From: Nocardia paucivorans NBRC 100373
GTDB taxonomy: Bacteria > Actinomycetota > Actinomycetes > Mycobacteriales > Mycobacteriaceae
Direction: 5' to 3'
Assembly: GCF_000308675.1 (NCBI RefSeq)
Contig: NZ_BAGE01000018.1
Location: 310,001-374,000, forward strand
DNA length: 64,000 nt
Every line of letters starts with the position of its first letter. Position 1 is the first letter of the stretch. The notes below the pieces were generated by a model. That model saw only the letters and a program-made list of their open reading frames with translations, did no database searches and was not told where the DNA came from. The position numbers and the translations under genes are program-made. This document shows positions 12,001 to 24,000 of the stretch, piece after piece.

Positions 12001-15000
12001 CCCACGCTGCCCGCCGCGGAGAAACCGTCACCACTTGCGCCACCCGACTCGAAGATCCGGGAAGTCTGTAGCCGGATCATCGATCAGGAGATGCGCCGCT
12101 ACGACCGAGACGGATGGACCCCGCATGCGAAGCTCAGCCCCCATGTCGCGTCTTTCACCGGCATGGGGTACCTGTTGATCGTCGCCGCCGAGAAGGGCAT
12201 GCATCTGGATGTGCTCACCGAGTTGGCCCTGGAAAGCGACTACTACCTCGGTTTGCTGTGGAAACCCGGAACCCACATCCAATACCTGGAAGTGACCACG
12301 CGTCCGGACGGCGACGTGATGTATCGGCCGATCACCCGGGACGAGGCGGAGGGACCGTACCGCCGTCCGACCTGGGACGAGGCCGTTGCAGGACTGGTGT
12401 CGCAGTACCTGACGCTGTGCCGGTCGCTACAGCAGGACGGTAAGACCGTGCCCTCGTGGCGTAAATGGTTGGATCTGCTCGGGCCGGGTGCGTTCTACAC
12501 CGAGTCGGAAGAGGTTGCGCGCAAACAGCGCAATCCGGCGGAGTTCAACCTGCGGAAGGAGGAAGACGAGGCCAAGCGTCGCAACCCGTGGGTGCTGAAC
12601 CATTGCAACGAGTCCTGGGAATCCGACCTTCCGTATTGGGACGAGGTCGTCGCGGGTCGGCTGCGCAGCGACATTCTCCAATTCGGATACGAGATGGCAC
12701 GCGACAACCCCGAGTTGCAGCGGCCGGATCATCCCGCAGGCGTGCTCTACAGCATGGCGATCCGGGAGCGGCCACTGCCGTCCTGGCCGGATGAGGGGGC
12801 CACCGGGGGCAAGCAGTACCAGATCGAGATACCCGGCCTGGACAAGGCGGTCACCCTGGTATTGGACACCGATGACTCCGGCCGATACCGAGTTTCTCCT
12901 GTCCAGGCCGGGGTGCCACGTAATACCGCGGTGGCCGGCGTTCTGGCGCAATGGTTTTCGGATATGACCGACTCGAGACCGGAACGCTTGGTACGGAGGA
13001 TCCGTAAGGCACTGGCCAAGCCGCGCAAGGCCCTGGCCCACGGTGAATTCGGTGATATCGACGCCGCGGAAGCGGCCGCACAACTGGCCGGTGTGCCCGT
13101 CGCCCTCGATACCGCCGCTCTGGAGCACTGGCAGGACGTGTCCGAACGCAGCCAGGAGGACCTGGCCGCGTGGGCGGCAAACGAATGCCGCACCCCCGAG
13201 CAGGGCGTCACCCGGCTTCGGGAATTGCTCGAACAGGCCGCGGTCGAGCTGGATGCGCACCGTACCGGAGTGTCGTTCCCGATCGAGCACATGGTCGGCA
13301 CCGGACGTCAGGTGGTCGCTCTTGTGTGGGAACTGACTCGCGCACTGTGGCAGAGCAGCGTTCGGAGCCTGGACCCTCAGGACGCGCAGACGTGGCAGTT
13401 GTGGGCGCTTGCGCCGGATCTCCCCCCCGCGGCGAACGTCGTCCTGGAAATCCTCGAAGCGCTATCGGAGCAGGTACCCGAAGCGACCGTGCCGGAATGG
13501 TCGGATGGCGAGCGGCGGGGTTTCCTGAAGGACCTGCGGTCGGCCGTCGAGGCGGTGTCCGAAGTGCTCGCCCTGACGGACCACGGCGAAGCGGCTACCA
13601 CGTGGCTTGTTCGGGCCGGCACGCAGGTGTTGGGGCTGGAGGGGTATTTCCGGCGGGACGACTGGCGCCCGACCTGGGCGCAGGCCGCTGACGCGCAACT
13701 GGTGGCCTACCGAGAATCGAACCGCGTTGTCGAGGATTCGCCGTCGGCAGGCGACGCCGAGCCCATCGAGGGGCTGCTGAACGATGACGATGCGCGTGTC
13801 GCCGCCGACGAGTCACAGCCCGTGCGCGAACCGGTCGACAGTGAAACCGCTATCGTGCGTCTGCGGGCGCGTTGGGCCGCTATGCCTTCGGAAACGAAGG
13901 AAGTGGTGCAGTGGGCCAAGGGCGCCAAGGTTTACGCCGATCCCTTCGGTTATCGGCCGGTCAACGATTATCTGAACACTCCCGAAGATCGGCGGGCCGA
14001 AGACGATCCGGCAGCCGAACGGATTCGTAAGCTCGCCGACGCAATGCTTCCGCTGCCGTTCGATATCGAAGTGGTTTGCCGAATCGAACTCGACGACAAC
14101 GATTTAGCCGACCCCGGGGGTATGCGGGATCGGATCGTATCGCTGCGGGGTTTCACCCCCGTGGAAGTCGGACACGTCCCGTCGATCCGGTTGCGGGATC
14201 AGGATCTCCTGTTCCTGCGCGTCCCGGCCGGCACCCCGGCGATATGGACCGAAGCGGAGACCGGGCTACCCGAGTTGCTGTTGATCAACGGCCTACAGGT
14301 CCGGGTGACCGAGGGAACGATCGAGGAGGATGAGCGGCGCGCTGTCCACGGGTACGTGCTGCCCCACGACGAGACGACGACGGCACCCGAGCGGGCCTCG
14401 ACCAGCGGCCCCCGGCCCGACGAGATGGATATGCCGTCGGGTCCCCCGCAGGGGAGCAAGCCGATCGAGGGCCCGTTGGCCGAGGGGCCCGTGGATCCCT
14501 CCGATGGCGCTCAGGTGGTGCGGTGGATCCTCGACAGTTCATCGACATCGGTGCAGTGGCGCCGAGAGGCCGCGCAATTGCCTGACGATGTGCTGCTTGC
14601 TTCCGCCGCCGATACGAGTATCGACCTCGACGCGATCCGTCGACGGTGGGAAGAACTCGAGGCCGATTATCCGCAGGCGGGTTGGCGCGTCGGGGAAGCT
14701 CCGCTGCTGCGCGGTGACCCGCGCCCCGTCGCCGATGTGTGGCGGGAAGGGTTCCTCCCGCTGCCGCAGGGACGCGACGGAATGGTCGTCTACACAACGG
14801 TGCGCGCGAATGGTGCCGCCCACTACGGTGTGTCGCGCACGGTGGATTCCGCGACGCTGAGTGAGAACGTCGTACGCCGTATCCACGTCATCGACGCGGC
14901 CGGCGGGTTCGGTGTGGTGGACGCTGAGGGGGGCGTTCTCTCCGTGCACTGGCCGGGAGGTTTGCGCGGCGAACGGATCCTGGGTTCCTTCGAGATTCCC

Positions 15001-18000
15001 GAGGAGATCTGGCAGGACGATTTCGCGGCCCTCGCCGACGACCTACCGCGGTACTGGCGGCCCAATCCCGACCACCGGCCGCGCAACGACGGTCCGGATT
15101 TCTCCGTCCCGGAAGCCGAGCCCGATCCGGCGGGAGGGGCGACACCGCCATTCGTTCAGCTATCGCTGCGGGGCCCGGAGTCGGTGGTGCGGGCGCGGCG
15201 GAGCGTACGAGAACTGGTGCGGGATTGGCGACCCGAACAGATCGACAACGCGGGGCTGCTGACCTCGGAGTTGGCGTCCAGAGCAGTGGATTCCGGCGAT
15301 ACGGGCATGATATTCGCCCAGGTGACCGGTAAACCGGGCGCTCGGGTATTGAACGTCGAGATGGTCGGTAACGCGCTCGAGTCCCGATCTGTGATCCGCG
15401 CCGGTGAGAGGGTGCGGCGGTCCTGGGGGCAGTCCTTGGTGGAGGTCCTGTCGCAGCGAGCCGACAGGCACAGCGGGGACGCGGCCGAGACATTCTGGTT
15501 CGAACTGGATGAGGCCGCACCTGCGAGTGACCCTCCGCCTTCGAACGATCCGCCGCCCACGGACGACCATGCCGTCGCGGAAACCGTACGGGCGGCGCGG
15601 GCCGGGGATATGACCGCTGCGCGAGAGCTGCGCGAGCGGTTCGAGACACAGGCGGCCGCCGCGGGGGCGAGGTCCGATGCGACCGCCCGGTGGTTGGCCG
15701 GCGGTCGGGTGGACGCGCAGACGGAGACGGTGCTGCGCGAAGTGGCCCGGAGCACTGGATACGACCTACCGCAGTTGCCGTTATGGCATGCGGTTGCGAT
15801 GGACGCGGGGGTATCGGTGCGGACGGTGCTGGGCGTACTCAAGGGTGTTCCGGTACCCGAAGGGGTCGCGCAGGGGGTGCGGCAGGCGGCGCAACGGTAC
15901 GGGTTGACATTGCCGCAGACCCCGGTGGTGCATCCGGATGCGCAGACCGATTTGTATCCGATGGCGACAACGCGGGAAGTGGCCGCCGCGGCCGGTGTCT
16001 CGCCCGAGACGGTGCGAGAGGTGGTGTCCCGGCGTGAGCCGGTGCGCGACCCGTCGCACCGTCGTGCTCTGGTCGCGGCGTTCCGTCTGGATTACTACCA
16101 CCTTCCCGAGGAGCTGCGGGCGGTGCTCCGGCAGCCGGAGGCCGTCGCCGAAGCGGCCGGCGTGGATTCGGACATCGTCGCCCAGATACTGGACGGTCTC
16201 CTTTCGGTCGAATCCGACGAGGGGGCCAGGGTATTCGATGCCATCCAAAACCTGGTCGACCGAGATGTGCGGCCCGGTGACAGGCACAGCAGCCGTGCCG
16301 TGACCACCGGCCCGGTGCAGTTCCACTTGTCCTCGAGTTCGGTGCCGTCCACCGGTACCCGTCGTGGGACGCCCGGGTTCGGAATGCCGACGACCGCCCC
16401 CGCCATGTTGCCGGGGACCCACGCGGCCGACCGGCCCTATGACGCCCGACCCGCCGTCCGGGCCGGCGATCCCGCTGCCGCACAGTCCACGGGGACCGCC
16501 CGGTACACGGCACCGGCCGATTCGTCTTCATCCGAATCGGTGGCACCCGCGCACCCGACGGACAATCAGTGCGGGCCGGTGCTGTTGCGGCTGTTGAAGA
16601 CGCTGAATCCCGATATCGACGCCCCCGAGCGGGTGGGCCTGCGGGGCATGTTGGTCAGCGACTTCGTCCGGCGTATCGGCGGTGAGCCGGCCTCGGAACT
16701 GTTGCGCCGCTTCGAGATCGACCCGGATCGGCCGCACGGGTATGCGATGGCGGCGCTCGAGCGGTTGATCGAATCGCTACCGGCGGATGAGCGTGAAGGC
16801 GCCGGCCTGATCGTCTTCGATGCCTTCGCCAACCCGCAGGAGCACGGCGCCGAAGGCCACGTCTTCCGTCTGGTGTGGCGCGATGGCGAGGCGCATATCG
16901 AAGACCCGGGCCTGGGTGGGTACGGGGTGTTCCGTGACGGTGGCGACCCGGCGGCCCTGGGCGGGCTCCTGACCCTGGCGCTCGATCGGCACGGCCGGGC
17001 CATCGCACTGCCCACCGAGATCGACCAGGACGGAAACCCGGTCCCGTTGGCCGGTGAGGTAACCGACGGCGATCCATGGGACTTCCATATCGGCCTGTCC
17101 TTGGACCCGACGGTCGATATGGTGCGGTCCTATGTGCTGGAAGCCAGAGGAGGATGGCTGTCGCCGGCGCAGTCCGGGGAGATCCCGGTCAGGATTCGGC
17201 ACCTGCCGAACATCGGCGATCTGAACGGTGTCTTCCGAGGTGGTGAGCTGGTCGCCCTGGTGGCGACAGCGGGGCGCAACCACCTCGATCAGGCGATCAC
17301 CATGGATCACGAGGATGATCACGCCGAGGTGTTCCTGCGCGGAGAAGCCCCGGATATAGCGACGCTGTCGCGAGAAGAGTTCATCGAGGCGAAGATTCTC
17401 GACGAGGGTCGTGCCTTCGCACGTGAAGCACGGCTGGCCAATGCGCTGTGGGCCCGTGGCTACCGGGTGCTGTTCCGCACCGAGGAGCGGATCTACATCG
17501 ATGCCACCAATGCGGCATACAAGAAGGCACGAGCCGAACATCCGCAGCTGTCCCGCCACGAGTGGCGTCTCATGGCCCACACCGAAGGAGTGCGGGCCAT
17601 CGCGAAATACCTGGACACACCGCAGGCGAACGGCGATCCCGCTCATTACCGGACCATGTACGGCGGGCAGTGGGACTACTTCCACGATTTCACCGCGAAC
17701 CGGTTGCACCGGACCACAACGCAGCGGGTGGTGACGGAGCTACGGCAGCTGACACTGACCCGAACGGCGACGCAGCGCGATCTACAGTCCCTGAACCGGG
17801 CGATCGGTGCCGCGGTGGAACAGCTGGCGGTGTGGGCCGAACCGAACACCCCACGCGATCGGCGACGTAGGGAACACCACGAGGTGGCGCTGCGTGATCT
17901 GGTCGCCTGGCGGGCACAATTGCAGGCCCGGCTGAACGACGTCGAGCACGCCCTCGACGACGCGGCCTCACACGATGTGTTGACGGCGCGATTGCGGGAG

Positions 18001-21000
18001 GGGAAGGGTAAATGGCTGAACGACCATGTGATCCTGCTCGCCGGCCAACCGCCGCGTTTGGTGGTGGCCACCGGTACCGGTGATCACGTTCGATTGCTCG
18101 AAGAATTGGCCGCGGTCGACCCCGGGGTGCGCGAGCTGTTGCGCCGGGCGGGCTTCGGACAGTTGGGCAATGCGCATTCCCAGGTCGATATCGAGTATCT
18201 CGACGTCGAAGTCGATTCCACCGCCCACGTGTTGGTGGACCGGGTGGCGGAGCCGAAACCGAAACCGGTGGATCACCCACCGCGGGTGTCGTGGCAGGAC
18301 CTGGGCGAGCAGGCCGCACAGCGGAAGCTGGACCCGGTGTACCGGTTGCTGCGGCAGACCGAAGAAGGGCGTTGGGCGCAGCAGGTTCTGGCCGATAACG
18401 GTGTGCACGTTCTGGTGGAGGCCACCGGCGGCGAGCGGTACTACCCGGCCCGGAACGTTTTGGTGCTCGACGCCGGTGACACCGATGTGGAGATGATGGC
18501 GGCGCTGGTGCGGGGCGCCGTACGGGTCGAAACCGAACGCGCCCGACCGTTCGGCGGTGCCTCCCGGGAACGGATGCTGTCGTCGCGTGCCGAATATGTC
18601 GAGCGGATGCTCCGGGACGAGGCGCGGGCCCGTATTCTAGGCATCCAGGCCGTGCAGCAGTTGCGCGCCCAAGGGCCGCCCCTTCGATCGGGTATTCCGG
18701 AAAGCGTTGAAGAACGGGTGTACAACAGTGCGCCCGACGCGGATGCGCGGCTGGACGCAATGGTCGATTTCCTGAGGCACCGAGTGCCGGAGTTCTTCGA
18801 TCGCACCTACGCGGAGATCTATGCGAAGGCGTGGGACGACGCGCACGGTAAGTTGCCGCCGCGCGTCGATTTCGTACCACTGGACCGACGTGTGGTCCGC
18901 GCCCGTTACGAGGTCCTGTCTCGCGAACATGCGAATGTGCGGGATCAGTTGGCGCAGGCTCGAAGTGCTCTCGCGGAACTGACGGACGCCGAGTTGGACG
19001 AGCTCGGCGCCGGTTCGTCGAAACTGGAACTGCTACGCGGAGAAACCGACCCGGAGACGGCCGACCTGGTCGAGCGGATCGAGACCTTCAACCGGTGGAA
19101 CGAGCGGACGCGCCTGCTGCACAGGGTGGGATGGATCTACGAGAACTGGGAGGAGATCAGTGCCGAACACGAGCAGGCCCGTGAAGCCTTGGCCCGCGAA
19201 TACGGCCAACCGGTGGAGTATGTCACCGTTCCGGAATCGGAGCGCCTCCTGTCCCAGTTGCTGCGCACCAGGGGTGCCGATTCGGACGCCGAACAGCGAA
19301 TCCGGCTGCTGCGACGATTCCTGAGATTCCCCCGGTTCGATGCGGAGGCGCGAGAGATCGATGCTCGGTTCCATTTCGGCGCCGAACCCGATCCGGACAC
19401 CGAAATGGCCAAAACCCGGGTGGCAATGGAGTCGATACCGAGTATCGACGAGTCCACGCGGAATATGCTCGTCGATCTGATCGACGGGGCGCTGAATCGC
19501 AGCGGCGGCCGACTGGCCGATACCGAGATCATCGACGGTGCCCATCACATTGCATTGGTCGACCGGGAAAGCGGTGCGCTGGTCACCGTTGTCGTGGACG
19601 GACCGGACGGGGCCGTGGAAGTGCGTATTCGGCTGGACCGGCATCTTCCGCAGCACCCCCCGTTGGCATTGGGCCTGGTGCCGAAGTTGTTGTCCGACTG
19701 GAAAATCGACAGGAGAACCGAGATCTTCGGTGCCGTCATGGCAGATACGCAGGGTCTGTTGCACGACAGTGACGGGACCGTAACGCTGCGTGTGGTGGGT
19801 GAACCGGGCACCCGCCGGTTCGAAGCCCGAGTAACCGGGACACGTGGCGAGCTGGAGCTGCGGTTCGCCGAGAAAGACGCCGAAGCGGGCGAGGATTCGG
19901 TCTCCGATACCGCTCGTACCGTGCCGCCGGTGACGGAGTCGCCGGTTCCGTCCACCATTCCTCGTCAGCCGTATCGGGATATCGCTCCTGGTGAAATCGA
20001 CTTGTCGGCATCGCAATTCGAGAAACCGGATGTTCTTCGGGACACCCCGTCCGACTCGGCGCCCGGGGTGGTCGGATTCATCAACGACTTCCAGGACGAG
20101 CTCGGTGTGTGGCGTGGTCCGGGGCTGCCCGATTCATCGGCGTCCTACCAGCAGGGGGTGCACGGAGAGGCCGTCGCGCACGGACTCGGCATGGAGCGGG
20201 AAGAAGAAAGTTTCGGGTTCGGAATCGACGGTCTGCGGGCGGTCCTGCGGTTGGTCGACGACCCGATGGCTCGAATGGACCCGGACAGACGCCGTGGTGT
20301 GGCCGGTTTCATGGAGCTCGGCGACGAGGGCTGGGTTTCGTTCGGCGTGAAGATGCGTGCCGACGGTCGAATCGAGGTCTTCGAAAAGGTCGCCGGGGAA
20401 GTGCAGCGCTGGGTGGGCGACGCGCAGGCGCGGCGGTGGCTTACCAAGTGGTCCGGTGTCGAAGTGGGACGGGTGCTCGGGCACGTCGTCGAGAAGAACC
20501 CCGACTCGCGGATGCGGTTCGTCGCGGAGCACGCGCGATCCGAGGTCGTCGCTCGGGTGGTGTCGAAGGGGCATATGCGCGGACCGGCTGTCGAGGGAAG
20601 CCTCGGCCTGCCCGAGCCGCCGGCCACGATTCCATCCGGTCCGGCCGGGGACCGGGCCCGCCGTCGGCACGCCTCCGCCATCTTGCTGAGCAGAGCCGGT
20701 TTCCGGGTGGAACACAGTGATGGTTTGCGTCTCGACGGGCGCGAGTTCGCTCATATCGCGCCGCGGGCGGCCGGGCCGCGCGCACTGCGCTCCTGGCTCG
20801 AACACACGGTGACGATCAGGTCCGCCGAGCGGATTGTTGTCGATCTGGTCGACGCGGAGGTGGGCGTTCGGGAGCTGGCGCGGGAGCTGGGCCGCCGGCC
20901 CATCGCGGGGCTGCGCGAGGTGATCGCGATCGACCGATACGGCACGGTCGTGCGACTGGATCCGTCGGAGGCGGCCGAGGGGAACGAGCCGACCGATGCG

Positions 21001-24000
21001 GGTCCTTCGGTTCGCGACGGGAACAGGCGCGACCGTGACCGTGACCACGTGCCCGGGGCCGATGCGGGCGGTCGAGGGGCGGGCGACCACGGCGGCGATG
21101 GTCCGCTGCCGCCACCCGAGGACGGCGACGAGCCGAACGACGCCCGGTTGCCCGACGCGCTCGTCGAGCTGCGGCTCGCGGACGAGCGGCGGCTGGAGCA
21201 GGTGTACGCGGAACCGAATGGCGACTGGCGCAACCGGCTGACCCTCGATCTGGACCGGGTGCGGAAACGGGATGCGCTCGCCACCGTGGTGCGCCGGGTG
21301 TTCCCGACAAGTGATGTGCGGGCAACCATCGAGGCCCTGCTGGGCCGGCCCGGCCGGACCATCGAAACCTGGCGTACCGCGGATATATCGGAAGCCGAGT
21401 TCGAAGCCCTCGACACCGCGGCCCGGGATTTCCTGGACGCCGACAAAGAAGTCGCCCGAATGGACCTGCGTGGCGCGCGACGCACACGGAAGGCGGCGGA
21501 CCGGGAGGCCAACCGCCTCGAACAGATCCGCAGGCGTGCGCGGTCCTGGGGGGAGCCACCGGAAGAGGTGGAGTCCGATACCGTCGAACCACCGCTGAAG
21601 GACGGCGACTGTGTACCGTTGACCGGGCAGGCCGTCAACGACTACTACTACGATTCGCGCGACGGCAAGCGGGTCGTGCGACCACCGGAGATCGCCCTCG
21701 ACGACACCGGCGCTCCGGGGGCCGCGTTGTCCTTCCTGGTCGGTGGACACGCCAGGCACCGCGGTGATGGTGTGTCCGGACACCGAGCCATCGCGACCCT
21801 GCTGCTGGGGGTCGACCCGGACGCGCCCGCCACCCCGGAGGCCATTGAGCTGCGCAAGGCCAACCACGGTCGCGGCATGGTGGTCGTCGACACCTTCCTG
21901 CTGCCCGGCAACGACGGAAAGCGCTGGGCACACGCCTACTTCGTGGTCAACCACCACGGTGAACTACTGAAGATCGACCGCAGTCAGGGCTTGGTCGTCC
22001 CCTTCCGTCCCTCCGACGCCGCCGGGGTGGTCGCCTTCAGTCACGGCATCGAACTCACCGCCCACGGTGATCCGGTCGATCCGCTGGAGTCGACCCTGGA
22101 CGGAGATTCCACTTCCGATGGTGATCGAATCGATCCCGCCGCGGCCGAACCCCCCGCGCCGGCGCGCAGCCGTCGCCTGGATGCGGATATCGCCGGTGTA
22201 TGGCCTGGGTTCGACAATGCCAATCCGTCTGATCCGTCGCGAACGGTGCCGCTGGCCGGCGCGCTGTTCGCCGCCGATATCGCCCATCGCCGGTTACGCG
22301 AGGAGTCGTCCACCGCCGAGCGGACAGCGGCCGCGCTCGACGGATCGCGGGATGTCGATGCGGCCGAACAGCGCTACGAGCAGTTGCTCGCCGTGCGTCG
22401 GAAATACACCGCGGCACTGCTGCGGTACGGTCACTGGAGCATCCGGACCCGGGGTCTGGGATGGCGCGACGAAGACCACTTGGGTGAGGGCGCCGGCCTG
22501 CTGTCCTACATGAATTTCCGCAATGCGGATGAGGCGGAACGGGCGCGGCAGCGAGAGCTGATCCGGCAGTACCGGGGTGCCCGTGATCGACTGGCCGAGG
22601 CCGAGCGGGAACTGACGCGGATATTGGCGGAATCGGGGATCGAACCGCAACAACCCGATCTCGATCGGCGACAGACCGATCTCGGTCCGCACGCGAACCT
22701 GGTCGGAGCGCTGCAAATACTTGCCGACCTGGTCGGCGAGGAATGGGTACACCGACCGGATCGACCGGATCTCGGTGACTCTCCCCAAGACCTGGCCGAT
22801 AGTGTGCGCGCCCGCCTGCTGCGGTACCCGACACAGCACTATCTGCTCTGGGAGCTGCGTTATCTGGGACCGGGAGCGGTCGCGCTGATGTCGGATCCGG
22901 ACCAGCCGAACGCGCAATGGTGGGTGCTGGTCAATGTCGACGGCACGATCGTGAAGAGCGACCGCGGCACCGGAATACTGCGAGATTTCGTTCCGACGGA
23001 TGAGTCGAGGTCGAAGACGGAGGCGGTCATCTTCGGGCCGGACAAACGCCCGGTGCATCCGCTCGGCGGCGACTGGGATCCGCTCCCACAGTTCGACCCG
23101 GACCAGGCACGGCGGCGCGGTGCGGAAACCGCTCGGTTGCTCGACGTGGCCGCCGCGCAGCAGGCGGACGGATTGTCCGACCTCGCCGGCCGGCGGTTGG
23201 CGCTGGAGGCGCGGCAGTTCGTCGTCACCGACGAATATCGTTTGCGAGCAACATCTCTCGGTTTGGATCCGGATGTATTGAGCCGGCAGCAGCTGGATCG
23301 GATGACGCAGACCCCGATCCCGCCCCGGGAAGAAGTACGCAAGCCCCTGATTCAACCGCGCGATCCGATCGCCCGGCGGCTGCCGGAATTGGTTCCGCTC
23401 GTCGCCGAACTGGATCGGATCGCCGAGCAGTTGCGGCAGCTGGATGAGCAGATCGACACCGAGCTCGCGGCCGCACCGCAGCCCGAGCCCGGCGCGACCG
23501 ACCGAGCCCGGTTGCGTGGTCCGGCGCTGGTGATGCTGGCCACGGCACTGACCGGTAGTTCGGATATCCGCCCGCTCGGCGAGAACGGTGGTGATCACAA
23601 CCTTCCGGACTTCGCGCTCTCCGCTGCTCTCGGTGCGCAACCGCGCATGTTCACCGGCGGCATCGCGCAGATGCACGAGGTGGTCGGGTCGATGGGTGAC
23701 GGCGCGGTGATCGTGCTCCCCGACAGCGAAATCGCTGCGTTGGTCAACCGCCGCGGTCGGATCATGGCCATCGATCTCCACGGTGTGGTCCTGGAAGAGA
23801 TACGGGCGGGGGCGCAACAGGACGCTTCGGCTGCGGTGGGGTATGTCTTCACCGGAGCCGAAACCGCCCTGTATCCGATGGACACGAACCTTCGCGCGCG
23901 GTTGGCGGAATTGGCCGCCGAGTTCGCCGGGGCACAGCGGGCGGGCAATTCGGAGCAGGCGGAGCAGATCCACCGCGCGGCCGACCGGTTGTGTTACGGC

